The notes under the pieces are model-generated. The model searched no databases. It had not been told where the DNA came from and saw nothing but the letters and a program-made list of their open reading frames with translations. Shown here piece after piece: positions 5,873 through 14,245 of a stretch of 14,443 nucleotides of DNA. How positions within the stretch are numbered: position 1 is the first letter of the stretch; the number at the start of each line of letters is the position of its first letter. Both the position numbers and the translations under genes were made by a program. Origin of the DNA: Bryobacterales bacterium (lineage in GTDB: Bacteria; Cyanobacteriota; Vampirovibrionia; Obscuribacterales; Obscuribacteraceae); the NCBI GenBank assembly GCA_903970295.1, contig CAJCHQ010000694.1, positions 1-14,443 of the forward strand. The letters run 5' to 3'.

Positions 5873-7264
5873 CTAGGTTGATTGCTTAACCGATATCGGT
5901 TTAACGCCGACTCCGCTTTCGAGAAAAACCTTTAGTGCCAACGCCGTGCTTAAAATCAGAGTCGTGAAAACAATGCTCCAGGAGCTCAACAAGCGCAGGA
6001 GCATGGTAGCTGATATGGTGTCGAGCTGTGGTTTGAGGATCACAGCCATGAGCAAGAAACAGGCGCTGCTTACAGCCCAGCGCCAGCCGATGATTGTGCC
6101 CAGTTTCTCAGTGCGGAACAGTCGTTGCATCCGTGTGTCAAGCTGAATGTAACTGAAGGCCGCTGTGGCACCGAGAAGAAGCAGAGCGATACTGGCGCTC
6201 AAGCCGCTCGGTTCGACAAAACACATGAAACAGCCGGCTGTCGTCATGGCAATCGGAATGGCAATTAGACTGACTCTCAGTCGACGATTGATCGGAATCA
6301 GGGCTACTGCCACGCCCAACAGTCCTCCCCAAGAAAGTTGTTTGCAATAGTCGGTCACCGTTGCACTGACTGGCGAATCAACATCTATGGCGAAAAGAAA
6401 AAGACTGAACACGGGAAGTGAACATGAGAGAGCGACAGCAAACCACACCAGCGAACTGGTCACCGCTCTGCTTGCCAGGCGCGGTCTGATGCCGGTCATT
6501 GCTGCCTTCGCTTTGACCATGCTTTTGCGTTCATCAACAGATATATTTTGGGCGAGCGGCAAAACAGTTTTATTTTGCTGGTTTGTCCAAACCGGCAAGA
6601 CAAAAGGAATCGCTCCCACGATTAGAAGGAGGGAGGCGTAACGCAGCAATTGCGTCAGCGTCAGTGGCAAATCATTGAAACACGTCAGGGCTAATAAAGT
6701 CGCCGAAAGATTGGTCAAAAACCTCAAAGCATTGACTGAATGCCATTTTGTGCGTTCACCCATTGCCACAACTGTGGTCGTGCTCAGCATCCAGAAAGTT
6801 TCAAAACCGATGATGGCAAAGGCGCACATCAATCCCGCCGACCATCTGGAGAGCGGAAAAAACGGCAGTGAGAGAGATATTAGTGCGAAGGTGCCAGCCT
6901 GGTAAATGTAGGCCGGCAACAGTTGTATGCCTGCTGAATGGCGGCCAATCAGCCTTCCCGCCAGGGGGGCGAGTAGTATGACTGCGCCCAAAATGAAGAA
7001 CGAACTGAGTGTGGTCCATTGCCCATCGGGACTGGAGAAAATCGTTGCTGACAAAAGTCCGATCAGGGCTAGCCGCGAAAGCATAACGAAGACGAATGAG
7101 CTGACAATGAAGGTGCCGAGCCGGAAGAAAAATTTCTTCAATCTGATGCCCGAGTCGTCAATCTCAGTCAAGCCCATTTGAGGGGGAGCACCTTTAGCCT
7201 CGGATTGAGTGAGAGAAATCATGGCTGAATAGCCGGACAAACGAAGGACCGCTTTAGCAATCAT
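5873..7264 (-). CDS. MFS-like polytopic membrane protein, function unknown
   Basis: A 463-residue protein with about 12 hydrophobic segments in two halves separated by a long polar loop (about residues 226-265), the layout of major facilitator superfamily carriers. Between the second and third segments is LAGRLIGRHS (about 101-110), which resembles the MFS loop motif with Gly and Arg residues. The second half has INRRLRVS at the corresponding place. The first about 42 residues are polar. An alternative ATG at 7222 (Met15) would shorten them, and neither start has a clear ribosome-binding site. Substrate is unknown; I see no motif for a known family such as sugar or drug exporters. It lies upstream of the lipoprotein gene on the same strand, with a 165-base gap, so it may or may not share its transcript. 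Confidence 0.6.
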   Translation of the reverse strand: MIAKAVLRLSGYSAMISLTQSEAKGAPPQMGLTEIDDSGIRLKKFFFRLGTFIVSSFVFVMLSRLALIGLLSATIFSSPDGQWTTLSSFFILGAVILLAPLAGRLIGRHSAGIQLLPAYIYQAGTFALISLSLPFFPLSRWSAGLMCAFAIIGFETFWMLSTTTVVAMGERTKWHSVNALRFLTNLSATLLALTCFNDLPLTLTQLLRYASLLLIVGAIPFVLPVWTNQQNKTVLPLAQNISVDERKSMVKAKAAMTGIRPRLASRAVTSSLVWFAVALSCSLPVFSLFLFAIDVDSPVSATVTDYCKQLSWGGLLGVAVALIPINRRLRVSLIAIPIAMTTAGCFMCFVEPSGLSASIALLLLGATAAFSYIQLDTRMQRLFRTEKLGTIIGWRWAVSSACFLLMAVILKPQLDTISATMLLRLLSSWSIVFTTLILSTALALKVFLESGVGVKPISVKQST

Positions 7265-7357
7265 ACGATCTTATCTAGCGATCCTACGCCCCTGAAGGGA
7301 TTTGCAGGGTAGTCACGAGGGCAAAAAGAGGGATCATTTTTGTAATTTTTCGCTCTC

Positions 7358-7363
7358 TATACT
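7358..7363 (+). promoter_or_regulatory. Candidate -10 element for the hydrolase/caspase operon
   Basis: TATACT lies 41 bases before the hydrolase ATG at 7404, inside an A/T-rich stretch of the gap separating it from the divergent MFS-like gene. A transcription start near 7370 would give a leader of about 34 bases. No good -35 hexamer is found at 17 bases (CATTTT), so the call is weak. Confidence 0.25.
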
Positions 7364-7403
7364 TTTTCACTCTTTTGTATATGTGCTTGGCTGCCGTGAG
7401 AGA

Positions 7404-8579
7404 ATGGTTCCGATGCTGCCAACCTTCTTTTCAAAAACTAGATTCCTGTGCTCGGGCCCATTCACCATGGCCGCCATTCTGACCGCTTTTAGTTCAAGCG
7501 CGACCTGCGCTGCCAACGCACAAGAAGGATTGCACGAAGTACCTGCGGCAAAAACACCCGAGTCGAAAGTGATTTCGCGGCAGAAGCAAGGTGTTAAAGG
7601 CAATGCCCCCTGTCTGCGCTGGGGAGATAGTGATGTGCCACCACAGGCGGTGATCCTCTGCATCCACGGTCTCGGTTTGCATAACGGCAGCTATACTGAT
7701 TTCGGCAAGCGCATGTCGAAACTCGGATACGTGGTCTATGCGGTTGACATGCGGGGATTCGGGTCATTCAAAGACGCCGAAGGCAAAGATCATGTTGATT
7801 TCGATAGCTGTCTCAACGACATCAAATCGACGCTGAAAGTATTGCACCGTGCCCATTCTGGGCTGCCTGTTTTTCTTCTGGGTGAGTCGATGGGTGGGGC
7901 TATTGCTCTGCACGCTACGGCTCTTTTTCCCGAATTGATCGACGGGCTTGTCTCCTCGGTGCCGGCCGGTGAACGTTTCAAACAAGCAAAATCTAGCTTG
8001 AATGTGGCGCTTCACTTACTCGAGCCCAAGAAAGAATTTGACGTGGGCACAGGCGTAATCAATCAAGCCACTCTCAAACCTGAGCTGCGCGAAGCCTGGG
8101 GAAACGACCCACTCAATCGCTTGAACCTCAGCCCGCTTGAACTGATAGCATTCCAGCGCTTCATGAATCAGAATCATGAATTCGCCCCCCTAATTAAGGA
8201 CCGACCGGTGTTATTCGTACAGGGATGCAAGGATAAGTTGGTCAAACCGGAGGGTACCGTCGAGCTTTTCAACGAATTAGGCACTAAAGATCGGAAAATA
8301 GAGTTGATCGAAAACGGCGAGCATCTGATCTTTGAAGAAAATCAGTTTAGCGACGCAGCGATCGATGCGTTGGACAATTGGATGGCCACCCATCTCGCCG
8401 GAATCGAAGCCAGAAAAGCTTCGGTATCGGCAACAGTACTGCCCAAAGGGCACGATAGTCCGGCTGCCGGTAACGATCGATCGGTGGCAAACAAAGACGA
8501 GACAACCGTCCACAAAGAGCAGACGCCGGTCAACAGTGAAACGACGGATAAGGTAAAGACCGACAAGACAGCGCCGTAG
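7404..8579 (+). CDS. Secreted alpha/beta hydrolase of the monoacylglycerol lipase/lysophospholipase type
   Basis: I start at ATG 7404 (GAGAGA directly upstream), giving 391 residues. The frame is open to a TTG at 7302 but without signal character, and an ATG at 7467 is another possible start. A hydrophobic stretch then Ala-rich segment ending near CAANAQ looks like a signal peptide. The fold is a serine alpha/beta hydrolase: the oxyanion HGLG at about 88-91, VDMRGFGSF after the next strand, the nucleophile elbow GESMGG with Ser162, the acid Asp277 in GCKDKLV, and His307 in GEHLIF. This matches the Hydrolase_4 (serine aminopeptidase S33-type, monoglyceride lipase) family. The last about 55 residues are a polar Lys, Thr, Val and Asp rich tail unlike the family core. 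It is the first gene of the operon with the DUF4384 and caspase genes. Substrate is unknown; an acyl-ester lipid is a reasonable guess. Confidence 0.8.
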   Translation: MVPMLPTFFSKTRFLCSGPFTMAAILTAFSSSATCAANAQEGLHEVPAAKTPESKVISRQKQGVKGNAPCLRWGDSDVPPQAVILCIHGLGLHNGSYTDFGKRMSKLGYVVYAVDMRGFGSFKDAEGKDHVDFDSCLNDIKSTLKVLHRAHSGLPVFLLGESMGGAIALHATALFPELIDGLVSSVPAGERFKQAKSSLNVALHLLEPKKEFDVGTGVINQATLKPELREAWGNDPLNRLNLSPLELIAFQRFMNQNHEFAPLIKDRPVLFVQGCKDKLVKPEGTVELFNELGTKDRKIELIENGEHLIFEENQFSDAAIDALDNWMATHLAGIEARKASVSATVLPKGHDSPAAGNDRSVANKDETTVHKEQTPVNSETTDKVKTDKTAP

Positions 8580-8609
8580 CGAGATGCAGTTGATTCTGCC
8601 AGAGGAAAG

Positions 8610-9512
8610 ATGCTTCACCAAAACAAAGAATCGAGATTGACCTGGGCTTTGACACTAGCACTTTTGTTCGGTGCGGGGCCCTTCTCACTTGCCGGCACAG
8701 CTACTGAAGCTGTCAAAACCGTCGGTACCTCTACTGGTGCCAGGGCTAAGGCGGCTGCTGATGCGGCTAAAGGTGCGTCTGCCAAAACAACAACCTCGAA
8801 TGCCCAGGAAGCCAAAGGCTATTTTCAAAAACAAAGGGCTCGTCGCGAATTTATTCAGCAATTGAATGATCCCGACCATAAGATCAACAACGGTCTCAGT
8901 TATTGGATCGAATTGACGCGGGCCGGTAAAAGTTATCGGTGCAACAACAAGGTCAAATTCAAATCCGGTGACGAAATTCGCTTCCATGTAGTCACCAACA
9001 CAGACGGATACGCTTATATTCTCCTCAAAAAGGGCTCATCCGGTGGGCATCGACTGCTATTTCCCGACGAGGAGACCGGTATCGACAACCACATCCTGAA
9101 AGCACACGACTATGTGATTCCAACCGAGGCGGCGCTTGCTTTCGACAATCAAAAGGGGGCTGAAATTGTCGGACTCTTGTTTTCGCGAACGAAGCTCAAT
9201 CCCGACCAATACATGAATATTCCCACTCTGACTTGTTTCGTTTCGGCCAAGCAAGATGGGTCCAAAGATCTAGTGCCTACCAGAATGCAGCTATCCTGGG
9301 ATGATCCGGACCCGGTCATTATTCCCGGCGAAGTTGTCAACACTGGCGCACCGCAGGTGGTGAGCTTCTCCGCCGACCAGGATGTAAAAGTAGACATCAA
9401 TTCGTCGCGGGAAGAACTCCGCGTTCACATCAAGGACAAGAGTTTCGTCTACGTTGTGGATAGCAGCCCGGACAGCATTCTTTCACTCGAGGTGGCTTTG
9501 CAACATGATTAA
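8610..9512 (+). CDS. Secreted DUF4384 domain protein
   Basis: A 300-residue protein with AGAGGAAAG as ribosome-binding site right before ATG 8610. Residues 1-29 are a Sec signal peptide. Residues about 30-70 are an Ala, Lys and Thr rich helical linker. The DUF4384 domain spans about 95-195: FKSGDEIRFHVVTNTDGYAY, then LLFPDEE, then DNHILKAHDYVIP, the usual order of a barrel-like domain with an L-F-P and an I-P turn. A C-terminal part of about 100 residues is strand rich and ends in IHIKD-like strands without a known domain. DUF4384 domains are often attached to or encoded next to caspase-fold peptidases and Ser/Thr kinases. Here the next gene is a caspase protein whose ATG overlaps this gene's stop by 8 bases. 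A partner or substrate of the caspase protein is the simplest role, unproven. Confidence 0.8.
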   Translation: MLHQNKESRLTWALTLALLFGAGPFSLAGTATEAVKTVGTSTGARAKAAADAAKGASAKTTTSNAQEAKGYFQKQRARREFIQQLNDPDHKINNGLSYWIELTRAGKSYRCNNKVKFKSGDEIRFHVVTNTDGYAYILLKKGSSGGHRLLFPDEETGIDNHILKAHDYVIPTEAALAFDNQKGAEIVGLLFSRTKLNPDQYMNIPTLTCFVSAKQDGSKDLVPTRMQLSWDDPDPVIIPGEVVNTGAPQVVSFSADQDVKVDINSSREELRVHIKDKSFVYVVDSSPDSILSLEVALQHD

Positions 9513-11259
9513 TCACCGAATTACCGTGCGCATGCTTTGTCTGTGTTTTGCTCTACTTGTGGCAACGCGCTCGGTTCTTGCCGCCGATGCTCCGCCTAAT
9601 GCGGCCAGCCCGCCAGGGAATTCAGGAGTTCAATTCACCAAAATTCAGGACCTTGCTCCCGAGAAACGTGCCACCAACAGACCTGTGAAAAATAAATGGG
9701 CAGTTGTAATCGGTATCGACAAATTTATCGAAAAGCCTCTCAATAACGGGCTGCGCATGGACAAAGCGGCTGAAGATTTCTACGGATATCTCGTCGATCC
9801 CAAGGCTGGTCGTTTCGAGAAAGACCATGTGCGCATGCTCACCAACACAAATGCGACGAGACAAAGCATTGTTTCTACCCTGGGCGACAAATGGTTGGGT
9901 CAGGTGGCCGGTCCCGACGATCTGGTCGTTGTTTTCATTGGTACGCACGGCTTTCCGGCCGCGGATGGTGTCACTTATCTTTGCGCTCAAAATACCGTGC
10001 TCGACAATGTTTTTGCTACCGGCATTTCGATGAATGATTTGATGTCAAATCTGAAGAAGGAAGTCAAGACTGATCGCATCGTCGTTATACTGCAGGCTTG
10101 CTACAGTGGCGCTGCCGAGCTCACATCCGGCGCCAAAGCGCTTTTCCATTTTTATAATTTAGACCTGAGCAAATTCGTCCTGGGCAAAGGCTATGTCATT
10201 CTCACTTCGAGTAAGCCAGACCAGGTCACTTGGGGCGATATTTTTTCCTCCAATTTGGTTAAGGCTCTTCGTCAAAATGATGGGTTAGTCAGTCTGAACG
10301 AGGCGTTCAAATTCGCCCAGGAACGCACGCATTACGAGACTACTCACGACTGCGAGGGTTGCAAGGAACAGACCCCGATGATGAAGTCGGATTGGACCGG
10401 CAACGATCTCGTTCTAGGCGCACCACCGGCGGAGCGCACGGCAGGGCTGCCGGCTGGCGTGAACAATTACTTGACCGCTGAATCGCAATACATGGCTGCC
10501 AATTCCAGCGTCATGGCGGGCGATCTCGACGGTGCGATGAACTCATATAAAAGTGCAATCGCCGCCGATGAGAATTACGCCGACGCGCACAACGACTATG
10601 CCACTGCGCTTGCTATGAAGGGGCATTGGTCTCAGGCGATTGACGAATACAAGAAAGCTGTCGCTCTAAAACCAGAAGATGAACTCTTTCATGCCAATCT
10701 GGCTCGGGCCTACTCTAAAACGGGCAAATCAGCTGAAGCCTTATCCGAGCTAGAGCTGGCATACAAGTTGAATGCCAAAGATCGAGTCGTGTTGACGGCA
10801 TTATCCGATCTGTCTGCTAAGCAAGGTAATCTGGCTAAGTCTTCACTCTATTTGAAAGAAGCACTGCACCTCTATCCAAACTCGGCGCAATTGCACGATC
10901 GCCTCAGTTACGTACTGGCTCAGGAGGGTCAAAAGCCGGGCGAGGAAGGACAATTAGATTTAGCTCTGAGTCACGCCCGGGAAGCCGTTAAGCTCGATCC
11001 TAAGTCTGTTTCGGCATTGCTCAATTTGGGTTCGGTGCAATTGCTGAAAAATGATACCGAGGCTGCCACCGCTTCTTACAAGCAAGCGATAGAACTGGCT
11101 CCCAGCAATGCCGATGCCTATTACCTGCTCGGTTCAGCACTCGAGAAAAAGGACGATAAAGGTGGCGCCGCCCAGGCGCTCAAGAAATTCGTCGAAATTG
11201 CGCCTGCGACCGATGCGCGCTCCGCCGCCGCCAAGAAAAGGCTGAGTAATCTTGAATAG
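9505..11259 (+). CDS. Secreted caspase-like (peptidase C14) protein with C-terminal TPR array
   Basis: I start at ATG 9505, with GAGGTGG about nine bases upstream, rather than 17 codons earlier, giving 584 residues. A signal peptide ends near VLA-AD (about residue 27). The caspase-fold domain spans about 62-303. It has KWAVVIGIDKF as first strand, LVVVFIGTHG with the catalytic-type His148, and IVVILQACYSG with Cys199. It ends with a QTP...GNDLVL segment, typical of bacterial C14 domains. The Cys motif usually reads DACHSG; here it is QACYSG, while the His and Cys dyad is intact, so activity is possible. About seven TPR units follow from 318 to the end, for example AMNSYKSAIAADENYADAHN. Export plus TPRs suggest a periplasmic or surface protease acting on a bound partner. 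It is coupled to the DUF4384 gene and followed after 8 bases by the GT-C-type gene. Catalysis and substrate specificity are unproven. Confidence 0.85.
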   Translation: MINHRITVRMLCLCFALLVATRSVLAADAPPNAASPPGNSGVQFTKIQDLAPEKRATNRPVKNKWAVVIGIDKFIEKPLNNGLRMDKAAEDFYGYLVDPKAGRFEKDHVRMLTNTNATRQSIVSTLGDKWLGQVAGPDDLVVVFIGTHGFPAADGVTYLCAQNTVLDNVFATGISMNDLMSNLKKEVKTDRIVVILQACYSGAAELTSGAKALFHFYNLDLSKFVLGKGYVILTSSKPDQVTWGDIFSSNLVKALRQNDGLVSLNEAFKFAQERTHYETTHDCEGCKEQTPMMKSDWTGNDLVLGAPPAERTAGLPAGVNNYLTAESQYMAANSSVMAGDLDGAMNSYKSAIAADENYADAHNDYATALAMKGHWSQAIDEYKKAVALKPEDELFHANLARAYSKTGKSAEALSELELAYKLNAKDRVVLTALSDLSAKQGNLAKSSLYLKEALHLYPNSAQLHDRLSYVLAQEGQKPGEEGQLDLALSHAREAVKLDPKSVSALLNLGSVQLLKNDTEAATASYKQAIELAPSNADAYYLLGSALEKKDDKGGAAQALKKFVEIAPATDARSAAAKKRLSNLE

Positions 11260-11267
11260 CGCGTTTT

Positions 11268-12560
11268 ATGCAAGCTGAAATCAGACGCAGCCCCCTCTGG
11301 ATCGCAGTTTGTTTTGGCATGCTCTGGCGATTTTGGGTAGTGATCTGGAATTCTCCTGATCTGGCGATTCTGGCTGACCCGCTCAGGCATCTGCAAGCGG
11401 CGCGGGATCTTTCGCTGACGAACCAATTCATTTTTGCTGTTTTCGATCCCCCGATTTATCAATACTGGCTCGCTTTCTTTATCCATTTTTTCGACCGGTT
11501 TCCATTCACGCTTGTCCTCTATTCAATGGTGTTGACGGCGCTGACTCCCTTGATCTGGTATCTGTGGATGCGGTTGGTACTCAAGGATGAAAAATTAGCG
11601 TTGATCGGTTTGACGATCTTCACCTTTTTACCTTCGTATCTGACGATTTTTTGTTTTTTCATGCCAGAAACGCTGCTTCTGCCGCTTTTAGGGCTGTCTT
11701 TATGGCTGACAAACAAAGCCGAGGTACAGCCGACTCGTGCCTATCTCATCTCTGTCGCCGTCTTATGGGGAATTACAGTGTGCACTAAAGCTAATACGGC
11801 AGCTGCTTGTGTAGTGGCCTTGATCTGGCTCTGGTGGAAGTTGTCCAAAACGATCGCTGGTAAACCTTTGCTCATGACAGCCCTTTTGCAGCTCTCAATT
11901 GTCGGCGCGATTTACTCGCTCACACCGCTCAAAGTTTATTACCACATGCATTCGATCATCCTTGTGCCTGGCACGACCATCTTCAATCGAGTGCTATATG
12001 AAAGCGGCAAGGCTAAGTTGGAGGTTCACGGCAACAGGTTTGATGCCCAGGGAAAAATTGTCGATTATAAGTTCTGGTGCGCCCATCCCGATTTCATCGG
12101 ACAATCAATTGAAATCTTTCGCCCTCTGTCAGCATGGAAACCGGCTAGATCAGGAACTCTCGTAATGGCCCTGGATCTGGACCAACTTTGGCCAAAGTTT
12201 CCACATCTTGAGATATCGCTAAACGACCGACTTCGATACACATACGAAAACATCCTCTTCTTCTTTTTTGCCAGTGTTTATCCGGAAGAAGAGCGTGCAG
12301 TATTCCCCTACAGTCTGACCATAGATAGTCGGTGGATGTGGTTACCCGTCACTCTTATTGTTTTGATTTTAGCGAGCAAGCGAAGAATGTGCACTTACCC
12401 GGTAGTTTTGGCTGCTGTTACCGCTTTTGTGATCATGCTCCAGCAAAGTTCAATCGTCGAGGGCCGTTATAGAAAACCGTGGGAAGGCTTGGTGCTTGTC
12501 GCGCTGTTAGATGTAAGCAAACGCAAGGGACGGCCAGACAGTGCCCAGGTCAAAGCGTGA
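11268..12560 (+). CDS. GT-C-type polytopic membrane protein (PMT/ArnT-like glycosyltransferase candidate)
   Basis: A 430-residue protein with about nine or ten hydrophobic segments. The first helix is followed by a loop with acidic residues, SPDLAILADPLRHLQAARDL (29-48, Asp31 and Asp37), in the place where GT39/GT83-type enzymes keep a catalytic acid. A second Glu sits in MPETLLLP (132-139). Near the C-terminus, EGRYRKPWEG (398-407) resembles the E-x-R-Y-R-x-P sequence common in bacterial PMT/ArnT-type membrane glycosyltransferases. The extracytoplasmic loop at about 215-330 is large. These enzymes use polyprenyl-phosphate-linked sugars. The start lies 8 bases after the caspase gene and has no clear ribosome-binding site. 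Its 3' end overlaps the convergent AlgJ-like gene by 11 bases. The GT-C fold is likely; donor and acceptor are unknown. Confidence 0.65.
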   Translation: MQAEIRRSPLWIAVCFGMLWRFWVVIWNSPDLAILADPLRHLQAARDLSLTNQFIFAVFDPPIYQYWLAFFIHFFDRFPFTLVLYSMVLTALTPLIWYLWMRLVLKDEKLALIGLTIFTFLPSYLTIFCFFMPETLLLPLLGLSLWLTNKAEVQPTRAYLISVAVLWGITVCTKANTAAACVVALIWLWWKLSKTIAGKPLLMTALLQLSIVGAIYSLTPLKVYYHMHSIILVPGTTIFNRVLYESGKAKLEVHGNRFDAQGKIVDYKFWCAHPDFIGQSIEIFRPLSAWKPARSGTLVMALDLDQLWPKFPHLEISLNDRLRYTYENILFFFFASVYPEEERAVFPYSLTIDSRWMWLPVTLIVLILASKRRMCTYPVVLAAVTAFVIMLQQSSIVEGRYRKPWEGLVLVALLDVSKRKGRPDSAQVKA

Positions 12561-14211
12561 TTTTCCTGCCACTATCAGCGGTGAACTGGTCGCTAACATT
12601 GCTGCGCTCTTCCGCTTCGGCTAGGGGCAGCAAAAGCCGATAGTGATTCATGTCGGTACTTTTAGATACTACCGGGTATGCATAGTCTTCGAAGGGAATC
12701 GCGATCATCGCTATGTGTGTCGCTGTTTTCAGATCAAGTGAAAACACTTCTACTGTTGTGACGAATTCGTCGCCGGCGTGAACCTGTTTTTTGTATTGGT
12801 CGAGCGAAAAATCCAGTTTGCCCACGGGATAGTTATGCTCGTTCAGTAAGCAGAGATTGACGCTGCCGTCGAGTTTCTGAGCGACCAGGCTTTGCCACAG
12901 TAATTTGATTGTGAGATTATCTGCGTGCTTTTTCACACTCAAATCTTTCAGCTCGAAATTATGACCGAAAGTAGCCAAAGGCGCTTGAGCCCCGGGCGCC
13001 ACGGCAGTCTGAGACCCGGGCGCTACCGCTGCAGAGTCTATTACTGGTAATTTTGTCGTGGGCTTAACGAGGGTCGCTATGCAATCGGGAGGGTAGTCGA
13101 GCAAATGTCTTTCGACAATTTCTTCGATAACGACATTGGGTCTGCGTCCGACTAAGAGTTGAGGGGGAAAGTAGTGGGCTAAATACACTTCTGTTTTGGA
13201 GAAGCGATCGGCTAAATACGGACTGAGGGCCGTCAAGAACGAATCTCCCAAGAGCAGTGCCCGCGGCAATTTTGGTTCAGCGACCCTGTAGGCTGCAGGC
13301 TCCATCTGCCGAATAGCAATGACTGGCAGTCGAGCTGTTGCATCCAAATGAGCGCGTTGGTTGTTCAAATAGACTATGTAATTCTCCTCTTTGAAAAAAG
13401 TCGGCAGTGCCAGCTGATTAGCCAAATCGCCGCCTGGTATGGAGAAGTGCTGCGGATTGCATTCCTGGGGTTGGTAGGGAGTGACGCTGGGGAAATACGT
13501 GTGCAGATGACTGAGAATCGACTGAGCAACGAAGAAGCTACCGAGACAATTCCAATGCGTATCGGTTTGAAGATAGAGTGGCTGGGATTTGCTTTTATGA
13601 GCGTTGAGAACAGATTTTGTGTCGACGAAATCGACATCCGTGCGCTCTTTCAAATAAGCCTGCAACTGATCGAGTCGGCTCGGACCCGGCAGACGTTTCA
13701 AACCTCGCGGCAAGTTCTCTGCATAGATCGAGGATTTCTCTGGCACCAATACCAGCAAATACTGAATGCCGTGCTCAGCTAGATAATCTCGTTTAGCCTG
13801 GAGCGAGCGTGCCCACAGCCTGACGCCGTCTTCAGTGAAAGGCGAGCTGTTGGCTGCTACCTGAAATTGAAAAGCATCGTTCGGAAAAAGAAATCCAGCC
13901 GAACCGATCATGACGCGTGCTGACCCTGAAGTCTTAAATACTACATAATCAATGAGATTATGCACAGCTATGAGCGGCAGTCTCAAAGCAAAACGGTCAT
14001 CGTAGAACGCTTCCAGGGCGGCTGGCAGCTGACGAGCATTCTGTCCCCAGTTGGCTAGCGGAGGCAATTGCGCCAGGGCGCGTTTTTCAATCGGGGAAAA
14101 CGTCTCTTTGGTGTGACCGCAGGCGTAAATAGAAGTGAGGGCAAAGAAAGCTATCGCCGTGACAAAAAGCAAGGCAGTAATGGAGCTTTCGAAATTGTGC
14201 TTGCTCGTCAT
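12550..14211 (-). CDS. AlgJ/AlgX-like SGNH acetyltransferase with C-terminal extension
   Basis: A 553-residue protein starting at ATG 14211, without a clear ribosome-binding site; the next Met is far inside the gene. A signal anchor or signal peptide spans about 9-31. The first about 390 residues match the AlgJ/AlgX/DltD-like SGNH family: the EKRAL...LP and FYDDRFALR segment near the N-terminus, then VPEKSSIYAENLP, then the DTHWN motif with Asp217 and His219, and GDSF with the nucleophile Ser324. In alginate, AlgJ and AlgX receive acetyl groups from the membrane protein AlgI; an AlgI-type (MBOAT) gene is not in the window. A repeat of eight residues encoded by a 24-bp direct repeat at 12986-13033 forms a Pro, Ala and Gly linker (about 393-410). 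It leads to a strand-rich domain (about 415-553) with LTIKLLWQSL and VNLCLLNEHN. Glycan O-acetylation is the likely role; the glycan is unknown. Confidence 0.8.
   Translation of the reverse strand: MTSKHNFESSITALLFVTAIAFFALTSIYACGHTKETFSPIEKRALAQLPPLANWGQNARQLPAALEAFYDDRFALRLPLIAVHNLIDYVVFKTSGSARVMIGSAGFLFPNDAFQFQVAANSSPFTEDGVRLWARSLQAKRDYLAEHGIQYLLVLVPEKSSIYAENLPRGLKRLPGPSRLDQLQAYLKERTDVDFVDTKSVLNAHKSKSQPLYLQTDTHWNCLGSFFVAQSILSHLHTYFPSVTPYQPQECNPQHFSIPGGDLANQLALPTFFKEENYIVYLNNQRAHLDATARLPVIAIRQMEPAAYRVAEPKLPRALLLGDSFLTALSPYLADRFSKTEVYLAHYFPPQLLVGRRPNVVIEEIVERHLLDYPPDCIATLVKPTTKLPVIDSAAVAPGSQTAVAPGAQAPLATFGHNFELKDLSVKKHADNLTIKLLWQSLVAQKLDGSVNLCLLNEHNYPVGKLDFSLDQYKKQVHAGDEFVTTVEVFSLDLKTATHIAMIAIPFEDYAYPVVSKSTDMNHYRLLLPLAEAEERSNVSDQFTADSGRKITL
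12986..13033 (-). repeat. Two-copy 24-bp direct repeat in the linker of the AlgJ-like gene
   Basis: Two units with period 24, both containing CCCGGGCGC, encode two eight-residue units rich in Ala, Pro and Gly (APGSQTAV-like). They sit at the junction between the SGNH domain and the C-terminal domain. The repeat probably arose by in-frame duplication and lengthens a flexible linker. Confidence 0.55.
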
Positions 14212-14228
14212 CGAAGTATTAGCTGGAG

Positions 14229-14245
14229 AAGGCTATACGCCTTTT
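14229..14245. other. Hairpin in the upstream region of the AlgJ-like gene
   Basis: AAGGC and GCCTT flank a five-base loop (TATAC) at 14229-14243. The stem can be extended to seven pairs with one G-T pair. On the minus strand it lies about 18 bases before the AlgJ-like ATG, where a ribosome-binding site would be expected but is not obvious. It may affect translation initiation. On the plus strand there is no upstream gene for it to terminate. Confidence 0.25.

Noticed and set aside
13348..13782. Open plus-strand frame of 144 codons inside the AlgJ-like gene
   Set aside because: It lies antisense to a gene with clear SGNH motifs, has no ribosome-binding site or recognisable domain, and its composition is that of a complement frame.
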